In this document: positions 6,354-12,221 of the stretch, one piece after another
Numbering within the stretch: the first letter of the stretch is position 1
Layout: the number at the start of each line of letters is the position of its first letter
Source: CAYRGC01 sp964423795
GTDB lineage: Bacteria > Patescibacteriota > Gracilibacteria > Peribacterales > Peribacteraceae
Length of the DNA: 13,270 bases
Assembly: GCA_964423795.1 (NCBI GenBank)
Contig: CAYRGC010000027.1
Location: 1-13,270, forward strand
Direction: 5' to 3'
Translations under genes and position numbers: made by a program
The notes under the pieces: generated by a model
Database searches by the model: none
What the model saw: the letters and a program-made list of their open reading frames with translations, nothing else
Told to the model about the DNA's origin: nothing

Positions 6354-7711
6354 TCGGCGATCTGCTTGCCCTCGGCTTTCATCAATGCGTGCGCGCGGTC
6401 GGATTCCTCGTCGACCATGCGATCGAAAATTTCCAAACCGCGATCGGCCTTGGCCCGCAAATCGGGTTCGGAGATGTCCGGGAGCACGTATCCCCGGTTC
6501 CTGACGTCGTCATCGGCCTGCAAGAGCGCGACGCAGGCCACGATGCAGTCGGTGAAGAGCGGATACAATTTCTTCGCGGACAAGCTTTGCACGATCGCTT
6601 CGCTTCCCGGTGGCGCATCCGTCACCGGCTTCTCGATCTCCGACTTGCGGTCTCGCACGAAACGCAGGAAACGCTGCGTCAGGCGTTCGGCCTCCGCTTC
6701 GATGCGCTCGGCGGACACCGTCTTGCCGAAAAAGCCCAGGAGGAACGCGCGCACGGGATTGGCGTCCTTGTGCGCCAGGGCAGCGAGAGCCTCGTCCCGG
6801 ACTCCGAATCCCGACGCGAATTTGTACAGGACTCTCCACGCGTCATGCGCCACGTCCCGCAGCACCTGGAACGCCCGTACGTCCGCATCCAACGCCGAAA
6901 GTTCCGTTGCCGAATCGAAATCGCTGGCGATCACGTGCGTGCGTTCGGGATTGATGAGGAAATTCCCTTCATGTCCCGCATGGCGGGCGATACCCGCCTG
7001 CACGAGCAGGGTGCGCTTCACCTCACCCATCATCCGAACGGTGGTCGCCCGCAGCGTGGACATCACATCCAGGGGTACGGCGATCACATCGGCGCCCAGG
7101 ACAGTATGGGCATACGGTTTTCCGTTTCTCTCCATGATCTTGAAAGCGTTCATCCTGCCGACCGTCTGATACTCCGGATTGGCGGCGACCGCGATCGCCC
7201 CGGTCTGCCTGCCCAGAAGATCCGTCTCGCCCTCGAACGTTCCGTGCAGGAGGGGCGGCATGGCGATGCGGTGCTCGTTCGCCTTCCGTTGCAGCGCGTA
7301 TTCGTTCCGGCAAGCGTCTGCCGAACAGGAATACATCGATTTCACCGAACCCAGTACCGCTCCCAACGTGTAATCCTGGCCCAGGACGAAATGCAGTTGC
7401 CGTGCGGGGCTGTATTGCCGCCGGGGTTCGGGAGGGACGAGGAGCGATATCCGTTTGCCATCCACGTCGAGTGAGGTGAGGCCGCCCGCGCCCTTCAGCT
7501 TCATCGGAGAATCCACTTCTCCTTGTTGCGAGGCACGGAACGTATACAAGGATCGGCCGGGGGTCATCGTGTCGTACAGCGCGAAACGCGCGTTCCATGT
7601 CGCCATGCGCACGATGTCTTCGACGAGATCCTCCGGCAAAACAGGCTGCCGTTCCGCGACCCGGAATTGCGGACGGGGGTTTTCCGGCATTTTGACGGCT
7701 AAGGAAGCCAT
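6344..7711 (-). CDS. Hypothetical protein with a protein-kinase-like fold, catalytic Asp apparently absent
   Basis: This 455-residue protein is not one I can name. Several stretches read like a kinase or phosphotransferase fold. A glycine-containing strand region YTLGAVLGSVKSMYS (114-128) is followed by a helix NEYALQRKANEHRIAMPPLLHG (136-157) resembling helix C with Glu137. A lower-lobe-like HAGHEGNFLI (244-253) precedes ASDFDSA (262-268), in the places of HGDLHPGN and DFG. Aligned on Asn250, the usual catalytic Asp is Ala245, so it may be a pseudokinase or may use a different mechanism. The C-terminal part (~270-455) is largely helical and charged. I chose ATG 7711 because frame upstream of it has no protein-like pattern. 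A TTGACT lies about 36 nt upstream, but no -10 with 6-nt spacing is seen. It is divergent from tpiA. Confidence 0.8.
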   Translation of the reverse strand: MASLAVKMPENPRPQFRVAERQPVLPEDLVEDIVRMATWNARFALYDTMTPGRSLYTFRASQQGEVDSPMKLKGAGGLTSLDVDGKRISLLVPPEPRRQYSPARQLHFVLGQDYTLGAVLGSVKSMYSCSADACRNEYALQRKANEHRIAMPPLLHGTFEGETDLLGRQTGAIAVAANPEYQTVGRMNAFKIMERNGKPYAHTVLGADVIAVPLDVMSTLRATTVRMMGEVKRTLLVQAGIARHAGHEGNFLINPERTHVIASDFDSATELSALDADVRAFQVLRDVAHDAWRVLYKFASGFGVRDEALAALAHKDANPVRAFLLGFFGKTVSAERIEAEAERLTQRFLRFVRDRKSEIEKPVTDAPPGSEAIVQSLSAKKLYPLFTDCIVACVALLQADDDVRNRGYVLPDISEPDLRAKADRGLEIFDRMVDEESDRAHALMKAEGKQIADYF

Positions 7712-7807
7712 AGAGAGGCATACTCTGTAATAGAATGTATTTCTAGTCAAGATCGAAGACTTCCTCTCTCCTCCATCCCGAGGCTCCCCCCACCGCGCAG
7801 AGAACGC

Positions 7808-7813
7808 TATGAT
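7808..7813 (+). promoter_or_regulatory. -10 element of tpiA, leaderless geometry
   Basis: TATGAT is followed by CCGCGC and then the GTG start codon at 7820. This supports GTG as the start and a transcript starting at the start codon. Confidence 0.6.
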
Positions 7814-7819
7814 CCGCGC

Positions 7820-8563
7820 GTGCCACGACGCCCCCTCATCGCCGCCAACTGGAAAATGAACCCCGTTCCCGCCGGAGCGGACGGTTTGCCATCGCCCTAC
7901 CGGTCCACGGCGAAGGCCGACGTGATCGTCTTCCCGACGTTCCTGGATCTGAAGGCCTGCGTCTCGGCCAAGCTCGTCACGGGAGCCCAGTGCGGCCACC
8001 CCGACGCCAAGGGCGCGCATACCGGAGAGATCGCCATGGCGACGCTGAAGGCCCTCGGCTGCGCGTACGTGCTCTGCGGCCACTCGGAACGGCGTCGCGA
8101 CTGCGGCGATACCGATGAGCGCGTGGCGGCGCAGGTGATCGGCGCCCTCAAGGCGGGCCTCCACCCGATCCTCTGCGTCGGCGAGACCGAGGAGGAGCGC
8201 GACGGCGGCGAGGCGAACGAAGCGGTCGAGCGTCAGCTCGAGACGGTGCTCTCGCGCCTGCCGCACTCGTCGGCTCCCGGGGGGCCGGACTTCACGATCG
8301 CCTACGAGCCCGTCTGGGCCATCGGCAGCGGGAAGAACGCGACGCCCGAGGACGCGCAACGGATGCACGAGTTCATCCGCGCCCTCCTGCCGGCGGCGCA
8401 TCGGGAACGCGTGCGGATCCTCTACGGCGGATCGCTCACGGCCGAGAACGCCGGCGGCATCCTGGCCGAACCGGACATCGACGGCAGCCTCATCGGCGGC
8501 GCATCGCTTCGGCCGGCGGACTTCGCGCGGATCGTGGAGATCGCGGGCACTCTCAAATCCTGA
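7820..8563 (+). CDS. tpiA: Triosephosphate isomerase
   Basis: This 247-residue TIM barrel interconverts dihydroxyacetone phosphate and glyceraldehyde 3-phosphate. Active-site residues are all visible: Asn10 and Lys12 in AANWKMN (8-14), His88 in CGHSERR (86-92), Glu163 in AYEPVWAIG (161-169), plus the phosphate-binding YGGS (202-205) and GGASL (226-230). The start is GTG at 7820, set by the position of AANWKMN and by a -10 hexamer ending 6 nt upstream. The next gene, a slipin, begins 43 nt downstream on the same strand with its own -10 element. Confidence 0.97.
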   Translation: MPRRPLIAANWKMNPVPAGADGLPSPYRSTAKADVIVFPTFLDLKACVSAKLVTGAQCGHPDAKGAHTGEIAMATLKALGCAYVLCGHSERRRDCGDTDERVAAQVIGALKAGLHPILCVGETEEERDGGEANEAVERQLETVLSRLPHSSAPGGPDFTIAYEPVWAIGSGKNATPEDAQRMHEFIRALLPAAHRERVRILYGGSLTAENAGGILAEPDIDGSLIGGASLRPADFARIVEIAGTLKS

Positions 8564-8594
8564 TCGAAGTGCTGGAAAAACGGTCCTAGGGGAG

Positions 8595-8600
8595 TAGCGT
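8595..8600 (+). promoter_or_regulatory. -10 element of the slipin gene, leaderless geometry
   Basis: TAGCGT, then AACCGC, then ATG at 8607. A CTGGAA 17 nt upstream is a poor -35 match. The spacing to the start codon is again 6 nt. Confidence 0.45.
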
Positions 8601-8606
8601 AACCGC

Positions 8607-9371
8607 ATGCCCATCTTCGCCCTCTTTCCGATCGCCCTTCCGGTCCTCGTGATCCTCGTCGCGATGGTCCGCCAGGTGGACCAATACGAACGCGGCATCG
8701 TCTTCACCATGGGAAAGTTTTCCAGAATTTGGGAGCCGGGCTGGCACCTCCTCATCCCCGTGTTCCAGCGGCTCGTGAAGGTGGACGTGCGCGTGAAGAC
8801 CATCGACGTGCCGGACCAGGAGGCCATCACGAAGGACAACATCCCCGTGCGCATCGACGCGGTGCTCTACTTCAAGGTGCTCGACGCGCGGAAGGCGATC
8901 ATCGAGGTGGAGAACTTCCTCTACGCCGTGACGCTCCTCGCGCAGACCACTATGCGAAACACCATCGGCGAGGTGACGCTCGCGGAGCTCCTCGCGCAGA
9001 AGCACGTGGTGAGCCAGCGCATCCAGGAGTCGGTGGACAGCCACTCGGACGCCTGGGGCGTGGACGTGCAGTCGGTGGAACTGAAGGACATCATCCTTCC
9101 CGAGAACCTCAAGCGCACGCTCGCGAAGGTCGCGGAAGCGGAGCGCGAGAAGCAGGCGGTGATCATCAACTCGGAAGGAGAACTCGCCGCGGCGGAGAAC
9201 GTGTCCAAGGCCGCCGCCACGCTCGCGGCGACGCCGGGAGCCCTGCACTTGCGCACGCTCCAGAGCATCAACGACATCAGCTCGGACGATTCGAACACCA
9301 CCGTCTGGATGGTGCCGGTCGAGGCCATGCGCGCGCTCGAGGGCATCGGCGAGTACCTGAAGAAAAAGTGA
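8607..9371 (+). CDS. Slipin/stomatin family (SPFH/band 7) membrane protein
   Basis: This 254-residue protein has one N-terminal membrane segment (about 3-21) followed by an SPFH domain. Characteristic stretches are YERGIVFTMGKF (27-38), PGWHLLIPVFQRLVKVDVR (44-62), ITKDNIPVRIDAVLYFKV (74-91), AQTTMRNTIGE (112-122), the WGVDVQSVELKDIILPENLKR region (150-170) and AEAEREKQAVIINSEGELAAAENV (176-199). The C-terminus has LRTLQSINDISSD...TTVWMVP. Slipins form oligomers that scaffold membrane domains and often act beside an NfeD-type protein. No NfeD gene is visible next to it. It may be co-transcribed with tpiA (43-nt gap), but a separate leaderless promoter is present. Confidence 0.94.
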   Translation: MPIFALFPIALPVLVILVAMVRQVDQYERGIVFTMGKFSRIWEPGWHLLIPVFQRLVKVDVRVKTIDVPDQEAITKDNIPVRIDAVLYFKVLDARKAIIEVENFLYAVTLLAQTTMRNTIGEVTLAELLAQKHVVSQRIQESVDSHSDAWGVDVQSVELKDIILPENLKRTLAKVAEAEREKQAVIINSEGELAAAENVSKAAATLAATPGALHLRTLQSINDISSDDSNTTVWMVPVEAMRALEGIGEYLKKK

Positions 9372-9474
9372 TCCCGGCGGGTTTTCTTCCCGGACTGATC
9401 GACGTATCGTGACCGTAACCCTCCAGCAGAGGGCATGTGGCCATCAATTCCCATTCATGGCCATCCCGTTGTCC

Positions 9475-9502
9475 GCCCACTCTCTCTCCGGAGGGAGTGG
9501 GC
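9475..9502 (+). terminator. Hairpin terminator after the slipin gene
   Basis: GCCCACTC (9475-9482) pairs perfectly with GAGTGGGC (9495-9502), and the stem can be extended inward. ATCTTTTC follows on the plus strand, a weak T-tract. It lies about 100 nt after the slipin stop and just before the convergent dprA stop. A second perfect hairpin, GGCCAT...ATGGCC, lies near 9439-9462. Confidence 0.6.
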
Positions 9503-9508
9503 ATCTTT

Positions 9509-10597
9509 TCAGGCACGTACCCAGAGCCCTCCCCCGACGTTCCGCGCGCCGCCGGACAGCTCCATCATGGTGAGCGCGGAAGCGACGATGCCCGGATCGA
9601 ACCCCGTCTCGGCGATCAGCTCGTCCGAGAGGCGGGGGGTGTGCGTGAGCGCGCGGAGAAGAGCGCGTTCCGTCTCGTCCTGCGGCGCGTACGGCGGGAC
9701 GGCGTTCTCCTCCAGGCCGAGATGCCGCAAAAGATCCCCCGGCGACGCGACGAGCCGTGCGCGGTCCCGCGCGATGAGCGCGTTGCACCCCTCCGAGCCC
9801 GGATCGGTGACGCGGCCGGGAACGGCGTACACGTCGCGCGAGTACTCCAGCGCGAGCTCCGCGGTGATGAGGGCGCCGCTCTCGGAAGGCGCCTCGAACA
9901 CGACCGTGGCGACGGAAAGACCGGCGATGATGCGGTTACGCGCGGGGAACGTGTGCTTCGCGGGACCGAACGCGTAGGGATATTCGGACACGAGGAGTCC
10001 TCCGCCCTCCACGATGCCGTCGGCGAGGACGCGGTTGCTCGCCGGATACACCGTCCCGAGCCCGTGAGCCAGCACGGCGACGGTGGCGCCTCCGGCGGCG
10101 AGCGTTTCCCGGGCGACCAGCGCGTCGATGCCCTCGGCGAGACCGCTCACGGTGACGGCGCCCGCGCGAGTGAGCGGCGGCACGAATGCGCGGGCGACGC
10201 CTTCTCCGTACGCGGACGCTTTCCGCGTCCCGACGAGACCCACGCAGACGCGGTCGAGCGCGCGGAGGTCGCCGCGGACGTAGAGGAACGGCGGAGCGTC
10301 GGCGATCTCCTCGAGACGGGCGGGATACCGCTCATCGCAGATACGCAGGAACTCGATGCCCTTCGCCGCAAGCAGCGTCTCTTCCCGGTCGGGGGAAAAG
10401 GTATCCAGGCGGCGCATCGCGCCTTCGACCGTGTCCTCCCGGCACCCGAGGCGCCGCAGGAACTCGGCATCGACCTCGCTCGCGGCGGCCTCGAGCGAGC
10501 CGAAGACCGTGAGCACGGCCTCGTAGCGCTCGCGCGTGAGGACGTTGAGATGGGACCACAGCAGGGCGGCCTGCCGATCGGAAAGAGGATGACGCAT
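9509..10597 (-). CDS. dprA: DNA-processing protein DprA (DNA uptake/recombination mediator)
   Basis: This 362-residue protein binds incoming single-stranded DNA and loads RecA during natural transformation. An N-terminal helical region (about 1-95) precedes the Rossmann-like DprA domain. Its motifs are VGLVGTRKASAYGE (119-132), SGLAEGIDAL (151-160), GTVYPASNR (181-189), SEYP (204-207), FPARNRIIAGLS (217-228), GALITAELAL (241-250), VYAVPG (256-261) and GCNALI (270-275). The C-terminus (about 304-362) fits the usual winged-helix domain. The site after GID, where many homologues have Ala-His, reads ALVARETL. The ATG at 10597 lies 6 nt after TAGCCT. It sits next to the tRNA-Thr cassette region but on the conserved, GC-rich side. 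Confidence 0.95.
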   Translation of the reverse strand: MRHPLSDRQAALLWSHLNVLTRERYEAVLTVFGSLEAAASEVDAEFLRRLGCREDTVEGAMRRLDTFSPDREETLLAAKGIEFLRICDERYPARLEEIADAPPFLYVRGDLRALDRVCVGLVGTRKASAYGEGVARAFVPPLTRAGAVTVSGLAEGIDALVARETLAAGGATVAVLAHGLGTVYPASNRVLADGIVEGGGLLVSEYPYAFGPAKHTFPARNRIIAGLSVATVVFEAPSESGALITAELALEYSRDVYAVPGRVTDPGSEGCNALIARDRARLVASPGDLLRHLGLEENAVPPYAPQDETERALLRALTHTPRLSDELIAETGFDPGIVASALTMMELSGGARNVGGGLWVRA

Positions 10598-10603
10598 GCA
10601 TCG

Positions 10604-10609
10604 AGGCTA
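10604..10609 (-). promoter_or_regulatory. -10 element of dprA, leaderless geometry
   Basis: On the minus strand TAGCCT, then CGATGC, then ATG. The hexamer is weak (TANNNT) but the spacing matches the neighbouring genes exactly. Confidence 0.45.
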
Positions 10610-10707
10610 TCCGCCCCTCCGCCGCGCCGAGAGACCCCCGGGGAGACTTTCATCTATGAAACTGCCTTTTTCGGCTTCGGCACGGGCTCCCGACGTTCTC
10701 CCACGCC

Positions 10708-10728
10708 AAAGAACCCCCGAAGGGGACC
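10708..10728 (-). terminator. Small GC hairpin, possible original terminator of the tRNA-Thr gene
   Basis: On the minus strand CCCC-TTC-GGGG is followed by GTTCTTT. It lies about 10-30 nt beyond the last cassette half-site. If the three cassettes are removed in thought, this hairpin falls just after the CCA end of tRNA-Thr. That would make it the native tRNA terminator displaced by the insertions. This is an inference from position; the stem is short. Confidence 0.35.
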
Positions 10729-10738
10729 GATGGATGAA

Positions 10739-10769
10739 TGGAGCTACCTATGGGAGCTTATCAGGAACT
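10739..10769 (-). repeat. Diverged 31-bp half-site at the distal end of the cassette array
   Basis: Read on the plus strand it starts TGGAGCT, continues CCTATGGGAG and ends GGAACT. It aligns with the 30-bp ends of the full repeats (11482-11511 and 12184-12213) at 22 of 31 positions by hand count, including all seven TGGAGCT bases. The adjacent ACCGATGGATGAA also resembles the ACCGTCGCGAATGAAG that precedes TGGAGC in the full repeats. It marks the end of the unit carrying gene A. Confidence 0.6.
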
Positions 10770-10777
10770 GATATGAG

Positions 10778-10804
10778 AAAACCCCAGGAACGCCCTGGGG
10801 TTTT
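10778..10804 (-). terminator. Strong intrinsic terminator of gene A
   Basis: Perfect 11-bp stem: AAAACCCCAGG (10778-10788) and CCTGGGGTTTT (10794-10804), loop of 5 nt. It lies 18 nt after the stop codon of gene A, inside its cassette. The A/T-flanked stem would work in both directions and would also stop tRNA-driven read-through leaving the array. Confidence 0.85.
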
Positions 10805-10822
10805 GCTGCTGCTCGAAATAGA

Positions 10823-11335
10823 TCAGAATGTTCCGCAGGTCTGCTTCGACTCTTCGCGTGCGAGGCTTCCGTTCACGCCTTGAGTGATTTCCGGATGCTT
10901 TTGCATAAGGTCGTAGCCGAGCACAATGAAGGGCTTCAGTAGTCCTGCCATCGCGCTCATTAGCTCGATGAGCTTCTCGGCGGTTTCCCGCTCGTTCCAC
11001 AGCACGGCCATGTTGCCCTGCCACAGAGCGGCAGGGTTCTTGGTCGGTTCGCCGTGAACGATGAGAACCGTCCGATCCTTCTCCAGGGTGACGTGGACCT
11101 CATTCAGACGCTCTCGCTCGTGGGGCCAAGTCGTGCGGACAGCCCCATGAAAGAGCTTCATGGACGGGTCATAGGCACTGATACAGGCGGCAGTAACGAT
11201 GTGCTCAGTCGGGACATTGATCCAGTGCTCTTCGATGAAGTTAGGGTGTTTGGCCCACTTCCCTTCCCCCTGATCGAGGGAGAGCATAGGGTGACCCGCC
11301 TGAGCCGGGCAGAAATAGCCGACGCGGATTCGCAT
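10823..11335 (-). CDS. Cassette gene A: hypothetical protein
   Basis: I do not recognise this 170-residue protein. It begins MRIRVGYFCPAQAGHPML and contains EGKWAKHPNFIEEHWINVPTEHIVTAACISAYDP (24-57), a beta-like stretch NEVHVTLEKDRTVLIVHGEPT (78-98), and ALWQGNMAVLWNERETAEKLIELM (103-126). A short helix (SAMAGLLKPFIVLGYDL) follows. There is no signal peptide and no clear membrane segment. The gene is bracketed by a near-consensus promoter and a strong terminator, so it forms a complete transcription unit inside its cassette. Upstream is only a weak purine-rich GTGAG 8 nt before ATG. Its GC content is between that of the core and cassettes B and C. Frame and signals support a real gene; its function is unknown. 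Confidence 0.75.
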   Translation of the reverse strand: MRIRVGYFCPAQAGHPMLSLDQGEGKWAKHPNFIEEHWINVPTEHIVTAACISAYDPSMKLFHGAVRTTWPHERERLNEVHVTLEKDRTVLIVHGEPTKNPAALWQGNMAVLWNERETAEKLIELMSAMAGLLKPFIVLGYDLMQKHPEITQGVNGSLAREESKQTCGTF

Positions 11336-11355
11336 AGTTTTCTCACTTTCTTTGA

Positions 11356-11371
11356 AGGAGCAGCAGCTCCT
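11356..11371 (-). promoter_or_regulatory. Perfect hairpin at the start of the gene A transcript
   Basis: AGGAGC and GCTCCT (6-bp stem) surround a 4-nt loop. It starts only a few bases after the -10 element, so it lies at the very 5' end of the gene A mRNA. It could be an operator or a 5' stabilising stem. I cannot tell which. Confidence 0.4.
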
Positions 11372-11373
11372 CT

Positions 11374-11401
11374 ATTATACAATTTTATTGATATTTTGCA
11401 A
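11374..11401 (-). promoter_or_regulatory. Promoter of cassette gene A
   Basis: On the minus strand TTGCAA (11401-11396), a 16-nt spacer and a consensus TATAAT (11379-11374). The -35 lies 2 nt from repeat R1, so the promoter begins right at the cassette's tRNA-like end. The leader is about 30 nt, unlike the leaderless core genes. Confidence 0.8.
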
Positions 11402-11403
11402 TG

Positions 11404-11511
11404 TGGAGCCGCTGACCGGGTTTGAATCCTTCGTCTGCGCTCAGGACTTCCCTACGGTGCACGATACCGTCGCGAATGAAGTGGAGCTCTCTACTGGAGG
11501 AAGTTAGAACT
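11404..11511 (-). repeat. Cassette repeat R1 (108 bp, tRNA-Thr-like)
   Basis: This is a full copy of the array repeat: a 78-bp tRNA-like part (11404-11481) plus a 30-bp tail (11482-11511). It differs from R2 at about 6 of 108 positions by hand count. The first 23 bp (plus strand) are identical to the tRNA-Thr 3' end at 13216-13238. The repeat keeps a perfect anticodon-like stem ACGGT/ACCGT with loop ATCGTGC, and replaces the 5' side of the T-stem with ~24 nt that can form its own hairpin (GAAGTCCT with AGGATTC). It ends 2 nt from the gene B stop codon. Confidence 0.9.
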
Positions 11512-11513
11512 TT

Positions 11514-11915
11514 CTATTCGACCACTACATCGACTACGGAACCTCGTTTGAATCGATCACCAAAAGTCCATGTACCTGCCTGAGGGAAATGGAGACACCA
11601 AATAGAACCTGGCTGCAGTGTATCTTCTGGATTAGGTGCATAGAGCGGGAGTCGAACAACGGTGTCGTTATTGATCCAACAAACGTTGCCACCGGGATGT
11701 ATCTTTATTAACGAAGGAGTAAGGCCATCTACAGTGAGTGTCACAACAGATGCGTGAGGAGGGAGAGTCGATGGCGCAGAAAAATCATTGGATACCTGTG
11801 TATTCGATGATGATTTTGAGCTGGAAGCACCTGTATCTTTTTGACTCAGGGTATTCGAACAACCTACTAATGTCAGGGCTAACGCAGCGCAGACGGCGGG
11901 GAGAATCTTTTTCAT
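11514..11915 (-). CDS. Cassette gene B: lipoprotein with cupredoxin-like domain
   Basis: This 133-residue protein has a lipoprotein signal (MKKILPAVCAALALTLVGC, lipidated Cys19), then a Ser/Thr-rich linker (20-50). A domain follows that reads like a cupredoxin sandwich: VVTLTVDGLTPSLIKIHPGGNVCWINND (57-84), LQPGSIWCLHFPQAGTWTFGD (100-120) and GSVVDVVVE (125-133). The usual type-1 copper ligands are not in place. The position after WINND has no His (VVRLPLY), and the C-terminal C-x-x-H-x-x-M type loop is replaced by GDRFKRG. It may have lost copper or never bound it. Its stop codon lies 2 nt from R1. A TATATT lies 10 nt upstream of ATG, with TTCAAT 18 nt further. It is AT-richer than the core genes. 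An extracytoplasmic location is inferred. Confidence 0.8.
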   Translation of the reverse strand: MKKILPAVCAALALTLVGCSNTLSQKDTGASSSKSSSNTQVSNDFSAPSTLPPHASVVTLTVDGLTPSLIKIHPGGNVCWINNDTVVRLPLYAPNPEDTLQPGSIWCLHFPQAGTWTFGDRFKRGSVVDVVVE

Positions 11916-11925
11916 GCGCGTGAGG

Positions 11926-11955
11926 AATATAACCTCATGAGTACAGCGGATTGAA
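11926..11955 (-). promoter_or_regulatory. Probable promoter of cassette gene B
   Basis: On the minus strand TTCAAT (11955-11950), an 18-nt spacer, then TATATT (11931-11926), which ends 10 nt before ATG. The mRNA leader would be only a few bases. The word TCAGTTCAAT also occurs upstream of gene C (12989-12980). Confidence 0.45.
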
Positions 11956-12037
11956 CTGAATGGAGAAATAACATTTCTCTACCAGAAGCCATTTTTTCTA
12001 GAAAACATACAGGAAGAAGTAACTTTCTTAAAGTAGC

Positions 12038-12105
12038 AGGTTAGGACCAGGATATTTGTCTTCCTGTAAAGGAAAACGAATTGTTTTTCGAAAGCGATTC
12101 AATTC
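12038..12105 (-). repeat. Conserved 68-bp leader next to R2 (cassette B)
   Basis: It aligns without gaps to 13070-13137, the sequence next to R3, at about 45 of 68 positions by hand count. The outer 12 bp (AGGTTAGGACCA on plus) are identical, as is a TTCAATT near the repeat. The constant length points to a conserved part of the cassette head, beyond the 78-bp tRNA-like part. Confidence 0.6.
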
Positions 12106-12213
12106 TGGAGCCTCTGACTGGGTTTGAATCCTTCGTCTGCGCTCAGGACTTCCCTACGGTATACGATACCGTCGCGAATGAGGTGGAGCTCTCTATTGGA
12201 GGAAGTTAGAACT
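12106..12213 (-). repeat. Cassette repeat R2 (108 bp, tRNA-Thr-like)
   Basis: Second full copy: 78-bp tRNA-like part (12106-12183) and 30-bp tail (12184-12213). Here the anticodon-like loop reads ATCGTAT instead of ATCGTGC, which lets the stem extend from 5 to 7 bp (ACGGTAT/ATACCGT). It ends 8 nt before the stop codon of gene C, matching the placement of R1 behind gene B. Confidence 0.9.
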
Positions 12214-12221
12214 ATTCTTGT

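Noticed and set aside
5306..7474. 722-codon plus-strand frame
   Set aside because: It is a shadow of rpiB and of the kinase-like gene, without domain-like patterns.
2080..10597. UGA reassigned to Gly (code 25), as in some CPR bacteria
   Set aside because: TGA ends rpe, rpiB, the permease, tpiA and the kinase-like gene at normal family lengths.
9437..10771. 444-codon plus-strand frame
   Set aside because: It is a shadow of dprA, whose motifs are intact on the minus strand.
10731..10772. 13-codon leader peptide with two Trp codons before a terminator (attenuator)
   Set aside because: No plus-strand gene lies downstream. The hairpin serves gene A on the other strand, and the peptide sequence overlaps the cassette half-site.
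10596..10883. 95-codon plus-strand frame
   Set aside because: It runs through a strong terminator hairpin and into the 3' end of gene A, with no protein-like pattern.
11404..12213. Repeats as integron attC sites
   Set aside because: No inverted pair of RYYYAAC and GTTRRRY boxes flanks the repeats. The TAAC words found (TTCTAAC, TCCTAAC) are in the same orientation, and the repeat core is clearly tRNA-derived.
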